From contig JASAMV010003703.1 of assembly GCA_030248065.1 (NCBI GenBank), positions 27,961-91,960 of the forward strand: a DNA stretch of 64,000 nucleotides, written 5' to 3'. A program made the position numbers and the translations under genes. This stretch comes from Rhynchonema sp. JSB1_4 (taxonomy: Eukaryota > Nematoda > Chromadorea > Monhysterida > Xyalidae). Positions within the stretch are counted from its first letter, which is position 1. Each line of letters opens with the position of its first letter. Under the pieces are notes generated by a model. The model was not told the DNA's origin. It made no database searches and worked only from the letters and a program-made list of their open reading frames with translations. Below, one piece after another: positions 44,901 through 55,138 of the stretch.

Positions 44901-46788
44901 GGCGGCAAAGCCTGCCGCGCCTGCAGACGCAGGCTCAATACAAAAGATAGCGCCTGCCGCGCCTGTGGGCTTTGCAAGTGCATAAGCGGTCGCATACGAG
45001 CCTGCCGCGCATGCGCAGGCGCGGTGGGTGCACTGCTGCGCTTGCCTGTTTGTGTGACATTTAGGTTTCAACATTTTATGTTTTTCTGCGATATTTGTCC
45101 GAGCAAATGGCTTGCAAGAACGAACAATTAAACTGTAACCAAAGTCACTTTTATCCACATCGCTGCTTTTGACAAACAAACCACTTTTGACGTTTTATTC
45201 ATGTTCCGAAAAGTGACCAAACACTCAAAAAGCGCAGACAAGCTCATACTAATAGCCAAATATGAGCAATAAAACGCATTCAGTCCATAAACAGTTCCAT
45301 AAACTGACATTATCGCAGAAAGACATAAAATTTTGAAACCTAAATGTCACACAAACAAGCAAGCGCAGCAGTGCACCCACCTTTCTCGTATGCGACCGCT
45401 TACGCACTTGCAAAGCCTGCATGCGCGGCAGGCTGCTATCTTTCGTATTGAGCCTGCGCCTACAGGCGCGGCAGGCTTTGCCGCCAATCAGCCAAAAATT
45501 GCAGCTGGTACTGTAGGTCCACCTCAATGTTCCATAGGTCGACATTCCAGATCAAAGAGCCCACCTCGACAACGACATCGCTGTAAAGAACGAATCGCCC
45601 GAGGTTTACGAGAATAAAGCAGTAACACAGAGTCAGAGGGAGCACGACATTGAGAAGTCGACGGCGAACGACGAGCAGCTATCAGCCGAGAAGACAGACA
45701 GCATTGGAGGTATGAAGGGATTATCAGCCATGGCAAGATTTGATTTGCATGAAAACGGTGGGGATATGGCTCTCCTATTAATCCGCGAGCACCTGTCCTT
45801 TAGCTGATGGACCAGGCAAACTTGGATGAGGTATACTGAACAGCAAGGGTTTCCCCATCTAAAAAAACCAAGAGAGTCAACTGTGCAATCGGCCTGTCCT
45901 GACAGGAACCTGAGCTTCCTTCAGAAGAAGACGAAGCCGAGCCGTTCATCGCCAACGAGATGCCGCCAGACCATAGTCCTCCGCCAACGTCGTTGACCCA
46001 CGCACACATCCCGGTGCATCAGATCGGTTGCGTCAAAGGACGACAGAACATGATCAACGCCGATATGGTCAACTCGCTGACGTCTGAGGCCTGCTATCAT
46101 CAGCACAATGGGGGAGCGTGCAAGGCAAAGGATAGGTGAGTGGACAGGATGCGTTTCACACGCTTTGCCTGATTCGTAAAGCGCCTTATCCGTGTACTAG
46201 CTAGGTATAGCGGTCACGTGACTATTCACTACTCAACACACAAGTATAAAGCATGCGCGCAAATCAGGCAATACGTTTGAAAAGTTCCTTTCAAGATTTT
46301 GTCGAAGTATACAGACACAGGAGCAGCGTCTAGGAATACATCTACCAATTCTGAACCTGCTCGAAGCCACCATATAGCGCCAGTTTGGCGCACCATTCAA
46401 CAACCTGAATCACGAATGACCAAAAATCATCACCTCAGCGTCTGGGGTCGACAAGGTGGAGTAAAAAATCCATTCGCAGTGGTCAGCGTGAGATACGGAG
46501 CAAATTCAGAAGCTTCTAAGCCCACACGCCACACGCACAATTTTCAGTCTCCGTATGAGCAAATCGCAGTCGATGCCATTCGACAAACCATCGGCGAAAG
46601 ACAACAACACCAAGAGACAACGTCGAAACAAGAACAACCACAACAACAACAACAACAATGGTAGTGGCGGGAGCAGGGCAACGAAGACCAACAGTGACGC
46701 GAGCAACGGAACAGCGATAAGCGGCGATACAACGACGTTCCAGGACATGCTCACCAGAATGGCGAACAAGGAGGAGACGTTCTTGTGA
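38925..46788 (+). CDS. GRM: Metabotropic glutamate receptor-like family C GPCR, 17 exons
   Basis: A plasma-membrane receptor coupling extracellular amino-acid binding to G proteins. Exons: 38925-39494, 39587-39679, 39763-39883, 39956-40113, 40207-40372, 40440-40591, ~40898-41090, 41155-41281, 41929-42081, 42155-42318, 42383-42687, 42770-43093, 43169-43332, 44392-44567, 45551-45709, 45925-46135, 46548-46788. The phases close to ~1158 aa. Signal peptide at ~22-42 ([11 protein letters not shown]), venus-flytrap domain ~60-525 ([40 protein letters not shown]), cysteine-rich domain ~527-600 ([15 protein letters not shown]), seven-helix domain ~610-885 ([37 protein letters not shown]). The FISPMSQ and FQPEKNVR forms resemble groups II/III. 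The tail (exons 14-17) has an N-run and ends ETFL, a possible class I PDZ ligand. The acceptor of exon 7 could instead be 40916. Two introns begin with GC. Confidence 0.93.
40592..40897 (+). repeat. Intron with degenerate CGGATC/CCGGA motifs
   Basis: mGluR intron 6. Its second half (about 40780-40880) is a run of GGGATCGG, CCGGATC, TCCGGA and similar partly palindromic hexamers, quite unlike the flanking exons. The 3' splice site is poorly defined because of this insert. Confidence 0.5.
44871..45515. mobile_element. Small foldback element in mGluR intron 14
   Basis: Arms 44871-about 45094 and about 45312-45515 are inverted copies starting TACAGTACCAGCTGCAATTT. They are rich in GCCTGCCGCGCCTG motifs, with a ~215-bp AT-richer loop. 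Length difference between arms is about 20 bp. Frames on both strands (Cys/Arg-rich) are shadows of the inverted repeat. Confidence 0.8.
46150..46312. mobile_element. Palindromic MITE family B copy 3 (decayed), mGluR intron 16
   Basis: Keeps GCCTGATTCGTAAAGCGC, TATAGCGGTCACGTGAC and the right-end AAATCAGGCAATACGTTTGAAAAG. The outer ends have drifted. Confidence 0.7.
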
Positions 46789-47473
46789 CAAACAGCGCTG
46801 ACGAGGGCCGGTGCACCACCGTTACATGCTGAAAATTTAAGCTCGCGACATCATTTGCGTGCATCTTCAGTGACATTATGCAGCACACACGCACACAAAC
46901 TGAAGAATGAATCGAAAACGCAACAAACCACCCACTGGTGCTATGAAACTTTTAGTTTTCATTTCTGAATTGCAGATCGCCAATATTGATATTTTCACCA
47001 ATGATCTCTGATTCCACATTTGAACGGTGTTATTCGATTTCTTTTGTTTTTTTTAAATTGAAACATGAATCAAACAACACCATCAGAAGTCCAGAGCTTG
47101 CAGAGTAATTGTCAGTATTTATTTCATACATGTAGCGTGGTGGTGAGCGCGTTTGAGCGAGACATTCCCACATAAATGCGGAGCAAGGCATTCAAGTCCT
47201 GAAGCTGAACAGCAATCAACCGCCACATCGTAATGAGATAAATACAGAAAATTATGCACCACACGTGATCTTTGTTTGCTCACACATTTTTGTGTATAAC
47301 GACACTGAGATTGTCAGTTAACCGGACAAAATTTTTGTAATATATTCACACTTACCGGTGATGTTTTTCGTGTACATATTGTAAATATGATTGATGGATG
47401 CACTTGAGTGCTAAATATTGACAGAAAGTGAATATTTCGAAAGATTTGGCATACAACGATAAAAATATCCTAA
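46789..47473. other. 3' UTRs of two convergent genes
   Basis: 685 bp between the mGluR stop (46788) and the BOD1-like stop (47474), which converge. A minus-strand AATAAA at 47118-47123 would give the BOD1-like transcript a ~355-nt 3' UTR. No plus-strand AATAAA was found for mGluR. Confidence 0.5.
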
Positions 47474-50400
47474 TTAATAATACACAAAATCATCGTTGGT
47501 CGGTTTCTTCTTGGCCTGTCGCCGTCGACTGGATCTCGTTGGCTGCCGGCTGGGTGATGTTTCACGCTGAACCTGTGTGACGCAAAGAACAGGCTATGTA
47601 TGTATCTTATCAGTCTTGCCATAGCACTCTATCAGATATGTGCAAATATAAGTAATTTATGTACATATATTGTGACACATATTACTTCAGGATTACTATT
47701 GTACGGCGATTCAGTCCCGGGGCACAAGTTCAGGCCCGGCTGGAGCCTAAGCCCATAAATGGGTCAAATATTCTGGGCTTGAATCGGCCGGGCCTGAAAA
47801 GGTCGGGCTTGAACTTCCGGGCCTGAATGAAGAGTCGCGGAATAGTCTCCCCCTTGCTTATGCGTGATCAAGAGACGAGAGTTCATCTTGTCGATGCATT
47901 TTTGTTAGATGGGTGCATAACGTCCAATTTTGGTGGACCTGAACAGTGTTTTTTTAAATTTTGTGAGAACGGTATATATAACAAGCTAGCATTTCAGACT
48001 GGATTTCGCAAACATTTATGGCAATGGAGAAACATTTCTCACTGCGCCATTTCATGTGGGGCAAATTTTTCTCGGTGAATCAACGCAAGCGCTGCCAATT
48101 TAGAAGTGTCACTTACCAACCACAACGCCAGGCATCATTCTTTAAACAAAAAGTTGAAGAAAAAAACAAATCCCCCATATGCCGCAACCTCTGCGCCAGC
48201 ACTTTTCCGCTGGTGTTTCTGCTGGTCGCTGCCGGTCGGCGCACTGTTCTGTTCGTTCGGTGCACTGGTCGTGGCCGACATCGACTCACCGGACGTCGAC
48301 GTCGTGGTCGAGGTTGACTCACTTGTCTCGTCCGTGCATTTTGCGTCTTCGGATTCGGCCAGTTTCTCGTGTAACTGAAAATAATTCACAGTTTTTTTTT
48401 CATAAATCCCGCATCTTGGTAAGTTTTCACATCGTGTTGGTGTTGGAGCTGAACGTTTGATGTGGCAAAATAAAACAAACCCATTTCCATACACACGTGA
48501 TTCAGCCAGCAACGATATCACAATACAGTAGGTACGATTTTTTTTGCTTTTGGCATTTTTGGCTCAAATAAACTCGCGGAAATCACTAAGACAGACATTT
48601 GTAACGATTTATGGCATCGAAACAACATTTCTTGCCGTGCCGTAAGCCAGCATAATCAGATGGACACTAAAGGCCTAACTATACTTCGTTCTCTCAGAGA
48701 ACAAAGAACAAATTCTCGCGCGCTGATTGGCTGTTTAACATACGTGGACCAATCAGCGCGCGAGAATTTGTTCTTTGTTCTCTGAGAGAACGAAGTATAG
48801 TTAGGCCTTAACGCGTAGCATGAGCGGACAACATGCGGTCCTGGATCCGAAATGTGGATATAATCCGAAACCAAATAAGAAAAAAACGAAAACCTGTCAG
48901 TGCCGTTGTTTCTGACTCACTTGACGATAATGGCAGTGGACCAAAAAGTCTGAGCTGAATAACTGCGGGCACAAAAACATACCTGTTTGACAGCTTCAGT
49001 CTCCGCAGTTGTTGCAGAAGGTTCCAGCTTGACAGACTGATCCGGAATGGGTGGATCGCTCAAAGTGCTCGACCCTGGTAAAGACCATTGGGCAGGGTCT
49101 GGATGATTGGTATCGGGTTCGGGACTGGGGGTGGCCGTTTTCTGAAAAAAAAAACAACAACAAATACACGAAACTAGAATGCATCTAGCAAATCGATCTT
49201 CCATTCTGGTTGCCTTTCAATCTTCTCGCAAGAATATTTTTATTTTATCTTGTGACGTTTTACGGTCGACTAAAGTCCTGCTGACATTGGAAATTCTTGA
49301 CACCTTCAAACCTTTGTCCCATTGAAGAAACATTTGATTTCGACTAGTCATTGGACGCAGTGAACCATTGAACTATTGGTCGCACAATGACTTTATAAGA
49401 ATTGGTCAATTTTTTTTCCTGAATCGTGAAGCAGGAAAGTGACGGGGCAGTGACGTTGCGTTGCGCGATCACACACAAAACATTCAGTCACCAAAATGTT
49501 TCAGACCCACAGCAACGTGTGTGCTCTGCTAGATTATTTTCAGCTGAAAATGCTTTGTGAGAATCACAAATAGCACAGTGTATACTGGCGGATGAAAAAA
49601 CCGTTTTTTCACTAAAAAACCAAAAAAAATCGGGTCCATCTGGGACGTGAAAAAAACCGAAAAAAGGAAACCGAAAAAAACCTCAGCCTTCGGAAACATC
49701 GGTCTTTTTTCACGAAATTTTCCAATTTTTGACAGAGGTTGGGAAACATTTTTGTTCAGGACAACTTTGGCCGAGCGCGGGCAATGTCAATGTGCCTTGT
49801 TTCAACTATTTTAGTAACAATAAGCATCAAAAACACCCATAGACACCACTGTAGTGTCTGTGCTAACATTCGTATGTGTCAAAAATACCTTATTTGGGCT
49901 TCCCCTATCCTTACACACTGCGGTTCGTTATCGTTTTTTTTCACGAAATATAAAAAACCGGTTTTTCCGCCAGTATAGCACAGTGGTTAGGAATGACTGA
50001 ACTTGAAAATCAGGATTGATTTGAAGAATTCTTATATGGTCATTGTGCGACCAATATAAACCGACGTAACCAACTAAAATACGGGCCCTTCGGTGTGTGC
50101 TAAATAAAGTATATTATTGAAATGATGAAAAGGAAAGCCAAATCTCACCGGATCGTCCACCGGTTCTTGTTTCACAACGACCAACTTTTCCTTGATCGGA
50201 CTTAATAATGTCTCTTCATCATCTTCATCATCCCGCGGTTCCATTTTCACCGATGTTTCACACAGAGACGGATTGTGGTTGTTGTTGTCTTCGTCGTTGC
50301 ACAATTCCATCGCTTCTTCGCCTGAAAACATTGCTGTTGGGAAACAAATGTACAAACCGAATTGTGTCGAGAGCATGAAGTATTCAATTGCGTTATGTGC

Positions 50401-53400
50401 AGACACGAAGATCACAAGGGTGTACAAAAATCTGGCTTATATTACAGTGGTCAACTTATGTGGTCAAATCACTTCGTCAACCCTCATTGTAGTCTCATCA
50501 GCTGACCCGGACTGCCGTCCATCATGTCTTGCGCTCACTCGGTACTGCTGTGAGTTGACGAAGTGATTTGACCACTGTAGTACTAGCCAAAAATCTTTGT
50601 AACCCCAACTAGCCCACCGTTGATAACCCTCTCAAGTTGAAGCTCTAGCATTCTGTCCATAATTGTTGTACCAACAGAAAAAACAGAGTATAGTCCAACC
50701 ACGACCTCATGAGACGACTCTTTTTAAAGCTTGCTTGGCCAGATTCAAAAATGCGCCGGTTGCACGGGCTTTCGCAAACAAAAGAAAGAGCTTGGACCGA
50801 GAGAGATGGTGACAAGTTCCAGCTGGCTGACCTCAATTTGTTGTGTGCTTACGCGAACAGCAACATCGTTCAACACACAGATGTTTTGGGAGTCAAAAGG
50901 GAATTTACGCACCGAGGTGGAGAGCGTGTTTTTATAAAATACATGCGTTTCTCTTTCTTTCATTTCCGAAATACGTGGAACCGGAACATTATTGGATCCG
51001 TACAAGTCAACTTCAAAATAAGTCGTCTCATGAGTTCGTGGCTGGACTATACGCTTGACGAATAACTTCGTTGAAAGTGATATAACACTGAGAAAATATA
51101 AAGGCAAACTACACCAACACGAGCCCGATTTCGAAGGTGGCGTGTATTCAAAACGAATAGAAAGAGAAAATCATCATGCTCCACTTTCTATTCTTCAACG
51201 TGTAACATTTCCCAAATCAGCAGCCACGTATGAATGTTTCACTATTCTGCCAGCTGCGAAATCGAGCTCATGTTGATGTAGCTTGCCTTTAGTTGCTCGC
51301 AAAACGGTTTCATTGTTTCAGTGGAGGAGAGAATGTTTCAAGGGGACATTATCTGGTGAACAGTTTGGTCACAGATTTGTTAGATCGAGGAGTCGCACAC
51401 AAAAACACAAAATTCAAATGCTTCACAAAGACGACACTGTCAAACGTTCTTGCGCCGTGGATACCGCACCACAAAGAATGAGAAATGACGACCGAAAGAT
51501 TACGTTTAGTGGTGTGCAATAATGTTGTGGTCTGTTTCGCTCTGCTTTCGCAGACCGACCCAAGGGGTCAGGGCTCGTCAGTGCGAACGGCTGTGACCCC
51601 AGCCTCTCCAAAAAGCCCGGCTTATAGTAATGTCGTCAAATCATGTCGTCGCATCTTGTCATCAAATCGCATGTATTATTTTCGCGCCCATTTGGGGGCT
51701 CATGTATTATTGCTTGTTCGACGACATGATTTGACGACAAAACCATTAGCCAAAAGCCCCACCAGCACATCTTATTGCTGGCCTGTTTAAGTCTTCACCA
51801 ACCGGCTTGTTCGGTAACGAGTGTCATGTCAGCGCATTCCTGCACCTGGATCATCTGTTCTTGAGGCTGACTCTCTTCGCTAACGGATACCCCAGGCTGG
51901 GCTGGATCGGGCTCGGATTTCAGCAGCTGAACAAATTGGGAATAAACTTTGAATCACACGTCCTACTAATTGTTATTGAGTAATAACTTTTATTTGTTTC
52001 ATGTTTTTGAGAAGGTTACATAAATCATGAGCTGCGCACATTGAACACGGCAAAACACAAGTCACAATAAGTGAAAATCAGAAAACATTTTTATGTTTCG
52101 CAAACCGTTGGACATGAATCGTTGAGAAAGCAGACAACAAAACAACCAACGTGTCGATTCGCAGTTCGTCTGTGCACGGGTATGTCCATCAGATCCTCCA
52201 CCACATCCGTGACGGAGGGCAGCAATTCGGATTCGATGCGGTCGCTGTTCAGCGCGTTGGCAATGAGCTGATCAATCTGATGCATTATCGCTGGGTCTCT
52301 GCAGCAGATGAACAACTATACTGTCATAAAGAACCGTTCTTTATTTTTCGTGAAAAAAAACGGTTTTTTCCGAAAAAAAACCGTTTTTTTTCCAAATACT
52401 TTTCCAGTACTTAAGAACGTAATTTCGAAAAATATAACAATTTCAGTGCAAAATTTGTTCGAAGTGACGAGAGTGCTCTTGAAGAGTGTTGAAGTCAGTC
52501 GAAAACACTTGGTTTACACGCTTTTTGGCCCATTTTGGGCCGGTTAATTTTTGTGCTCGAGCCAATTTTTCACTGAAATCGAAAAACTCATCAGTTTTGC
52601 ATTACAATTTTTTGGAGAAATTGGAATAAAGAACCGATATTTTTCCGACCAAAAACCGAAAAGGTACCCACGGAAAAATAAATGGAAAAGTATTCGGGTC
52701 TCGGAAAAAAAACGGTTTTTTTTCGGTTTTTTTCCGGAAAAAAACCGGTTTTTTTCCGCCTGCCAGTATATGAACAACGCAAATAACTTTGTGAAACTAT
52801 TTTTTTTTGAGAAAAAAATGAGTTTTTCTCAAGTCGACAAGTGATGAACGACACTTCATCACCGTAACTGTCGATTTTTAGAACCGGATAAGCTGTCTAG
52901 TAGTAACGTAACCGTGCATCAATCTAAAATTGCTCGCTTAGCCAGTCTCGATTATCATGATTTGATAACGGACATACACACATACACAAGTTTACAAACA
53001 TACAATACGGTGTACGCTGAGTGACATTTTATTCACGTTTTGTTTCGATGTTTTTAGTTTTGGTTTTATGAGCAAAATGGCAAAGAACACTGAGAACACA
53101 AAAGAAGCCAGACGCTGGCTTTAGGCTCAACCGAGAAACATTCATGGGTCTGATGCCTCATGCATTTTTGTAGACGCAGGGAAACTCAAGTTCGAAGTCG
53201 AGGCAGGCAACTATTGTTCCTAAGGTTCCCAACCTGGGGTTAAACTCCCAAACAATATATGCATGTATACTCTGACAATTCTTTTGGGAGAAACTTTTCA
53301 AACGCGTTGCCTGATCCGTAAAGCGCATGATGCGTGCACTGGCTATAGCGGTTACGTGACTTCTGTCGCCAGTGCCCGCATAATGCGCTTTACGGATCAG

Positions 53401-54585
53401 GCAATAACGCGGTTGAAAAGTTTCTCCCAAAAGAATTGCCAGAGTATATAAAGAAGTACATGAGCAATATGTTAACAGTGATCGAAAATTCAAGGGCACC
53501 TATAACGTCACCATAAAGCGGGTAGACTGTATAGGGCCAGCTATACTTCGTTCTCTCACGCAACACGAAACAACTTTTCCCGCGAAATTGGTTTTCACAC
53601 ACGCGCGCGCTGGCCTTGTAGCGCACGAGAATTCGTTTTGTGTTACCTTGTGCGAGAACAAAGTACAGTTTGGCTTTCTTACTGGCTTGCACTTTTGTGC
53701 GCAACAGTGACGTTTTACACTCGAGCCATAAAATCTGCTCGATATCCTTTCTGGAGGTCAATTGGCCAGAGGTGTACGCACCGACGAGGCCCGGCACCTC
53801 GCCCGTCTGTGAAAACAGGCCGAAACGCGCAAAACTCACTGCCGTTACATTTAAAATTTTTAGCGCACCAACCTCAACAGCAACTCTCTCAGCTGTGTCC
53901 TGTCCATGGGACGACCGTCGCGTCGGTGAATGTTCTGCATTATCTGACGTTCAATGTAGCCCTTCAGTTGCACACAATCCTCCTGCAAAAGAATGACAAA
54001 ACACCTAATAACGCTGATGTTTCTGACACAAATATGAGACCCCGTGACGCAATATGAGTGTTATTCATCATGACGAGTTTTACCACTGCCACAAATCATA
54101 CTAATTTCTGAAACAGTTGCATACATGATGACCTAGTGCAGCACCTCCCGACTGCGAGGATTGCAATCTGCTCCATGGTCAACCCAGCTGTTGTTCGAGT
54201 CAAAAAAAGCAAACCAACGCATCTTATTCTGTTCCAGATTCTGAGTGTCCGTTGAGAATGTTCATTGTTGTCATCGAGAACTTGTCTTCAATGGTTTTCA
54301 TATCTTATACAGCACCAGCAGAACAGCGAAACTCTTTCGTTCGAACTATACTTACATACACTTCGCAAAATTGTCCTATTATACACAAAATTAGCCCAGG
54401 TGGCCGACACCATGCCAGGTAAAAAGAAAAAGCTTTTTCGACTGCGCATGGTGGCGCACATATGCCGCCACACTCACCAAAGATTCAATATAGGTCATGC
54501 AATTGCGCCTGAATCGGTCAAAATGACCGTCCTGTTTCACACGCTGTATCACCGCATCAACCGAAGTGTTCACAATTTCGGCCAT
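47474..54585 (-). CDS. BOD1: BOD1/Shg1-family protein, 8 exons
   Basis: Exons right to left: 54585-54478, 53982-53873, 52298-52178 (or to 52151), 51926-51803, 50321-50149, 49141-48983, 48374-48189, 47572-47474. The phases close to 359 or 368 aa. Residues ~1-113 match the BOD1/BOD1L1/Shg1 fold: VIQRVKQDGHFDRFRRNC, then YIERQIMQNIH and QLRELLL, then DPAIMHQIDQLIANAL. In vertebrates BOD1 family members act in chromosome biorientation and, like yeast Shg1, in SET1/COMPASS complexes. The rest is acidic and disordered with four LK/VKxEP motifs, an STTTSTSGES stretch and a basic end (SSRRRQAKKKPTNDDFVYY). An acceptor-like TTTCAG precedes the first exon, so a 5' non-coding exon or a slightly longer N-terminus is possible. 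It lies 553 bp downstream of TRIM37, same strand. Confidence 0.88.
47699..47845 (+). repeat. AGGCCCGGC repeat family G, copy 3
   Basis: Starts TTGTACGGCGATTCAG and ends GAGTCGCGGAATA. It has TTCAGGCCCGGCTGGAGCC and several GGGCCTGAA motifs. Lies in BOD1-like intron 7. Confidence 0.75.
48671..48808. mobile_element. Perfect palindromic MITE with TAA duplication
   Basis: Two arms pair without a mismatch: 61 bp each (48670-48730 and 48749-48809 counting the flanking A/T) around an 18-bp loop. Ends AGGCCTAACTATACTTCG. Flanking TAA on both sides (48668-48670 and 48809-48811) fits the 3-bp TWA duplication of PIF/Harbinger elements. Lies in BOD1-like intron 6. Confidence 0.85.
49581..49977. mobile_element. 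hAT-type MITE, TATACTGGCGG ends
   Basis: TIRs TATACTGGCGGATGAAAAAA and inverse, with an 8-bp target duplication GCACAGTG (49573-49580 and 49978-49985). Subterminal runs of AAACCG and CGGTTTT. Lies in BOD1-like intron 5. Confidence 0.85.
50432..50588. mobile_element. MITE with GGCTTATA and ACAGTGGTCA ends
   Basis: GGTCAAATCACTTCGTCAAC (50462) pairs exactly with its inverse near 50554-50573, and ACAGTGGTCA with TGACCACTGT. The outer TGGCTTATA resembles the end of family D. BOD1-like intron 4. Confidence 0.75.
50691..51049. mobile_element. MITE family A copy 5
   Basis: Closest relative of the copy at 25063-25423 and of nearly equal length (359 vs 361 bp). TIRs start TAGTCCAACCACG, flanked by TA on both sides. 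BOD1-like intron 4. Confidence 0.88.
51620..51752. mobile_element. MITE family D copy 2
   Basis: GGCTTATAGTAATGTCGTC...AAATCATG at the left pairs with CATGATTTGACGAC...CATTAGCC at the right. Related to 26095-26200 through both ends. BOD1-like intron 4. Confidence 0.75.
52317..52770. mobile_element. hAT-type MITE, TATACTG ends, copy 2
   Basis: Left end TATACTGTCATAAAGAACCG; right end reads TATACTGGCAGGCGGAAAAA inward. Perfect 8-bp duplication TGAACAAC (52309-52316 and 52771-52778). Same family as 49581-49977. It lies 19 bp upstream of BOD1-like exon 3 (in intron 2). Confidence 0.85.
53266..53448. mobile_element. Palindromic MITE family B copy 2
   Basis: Nearly identical to 37767-37946, including TATACTCTGACAATTC ends and the GCCTGATCCGTAAAGCGC stem. 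BOD1-like intron 2. Confidence 0.85.
53532..53689. mobile_element. Decayed relative of the perfect palindrome at 48671
   Basis: GGGCCAGCTATACTTCGTTC at the left and the inverse-like GAACAAAGTACAGTTTGGC at the right match the ends of the element at 48671. The interior and pairing are poor. Confidence 0.5.
53681..53855 (-). repeat. ~175-bp dispersed repeat, copy 1
   Basis: Shares a long block with 55952-56128 in inverted orientation, including CGTTTCGGCCTGTTTTCAC (inverse) and GTCAATTG. It ends 18 bp from BOD1-like exon 2. The 149-residue minus frame through it is assembled from repeats and is not a gene. Confidence 0.65.
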
Positions 54586-55107
54586 TTTGGAATATAATTG
54601 CTGAAAATCAGTTTTTTTTAGATTTTTACACAACAAATATTGAGCAAACCTGAAGGGACCGCCTTGGGAGATTGACGGGACTGCATAAAACAGTTTAATG
54701 AAGCAGACAGGACCAAATAAAGACAGTCAAGCAACCATTTTATCCAAACAATGCCTGAATTTGCTACAGAAATAGATTGCACAGCAAAAAATACAGCTTG
54801 TTCTGCACAAACGTCCATGAAAGTAAGAATTGCAGATAAAAACCTAAAACAATCAATCTAGTACCAAACAACACGGCAGTGTACCATAAAGCTCGCATGA
54901 TAAATAAGTAGTATTCCGTTGATGAAATGCTAGATCGAATAAAAGCAGAAAGCAGAGCTATGGTGAAACCAGTCCATATAAAAAAAACAAGACTAGAACG
55001 CAGGTCTGAAAGAACGAAACAGAACAACAATGCATACAACACAACAGAAAATAGGAAATGAGAAACCCGGTAGCATAGACAATCAAAAAGAGGAGAAAAA
55101 TAAATTC

Positions 55108-55113
55108 TTTATT
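55108..55113 (-). terminator. TRIM37 polyadenylation signal
   Basis: AATAAA on the minus strand, 26 nt past the TRIM37 stop codon, in an A-rich context. Confidence 0.6.
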
Positions 55114-55138
55114 TTGTTCCATAATCGTTATCTAACAA

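Noticed and set aside
44727..45131. Cys/Arg-rich 134-residue frame in mGluR intron 14
   Set aside because: Lies in a foldback arm and has mirror frames in the other arm.
46504..46791. Minus-strand frames opposite the last mGluR exon
   Set aside because: Val/Leu runs are the complement of the coding AAC repeats; antisense shadows.
53390..53839. 149-residue minus-strand frame in BOD1-like intron 2
   Set aside because: Assembled from a palindromic MITE end and the 175-bp repeat; not continuous with either gene's phase.
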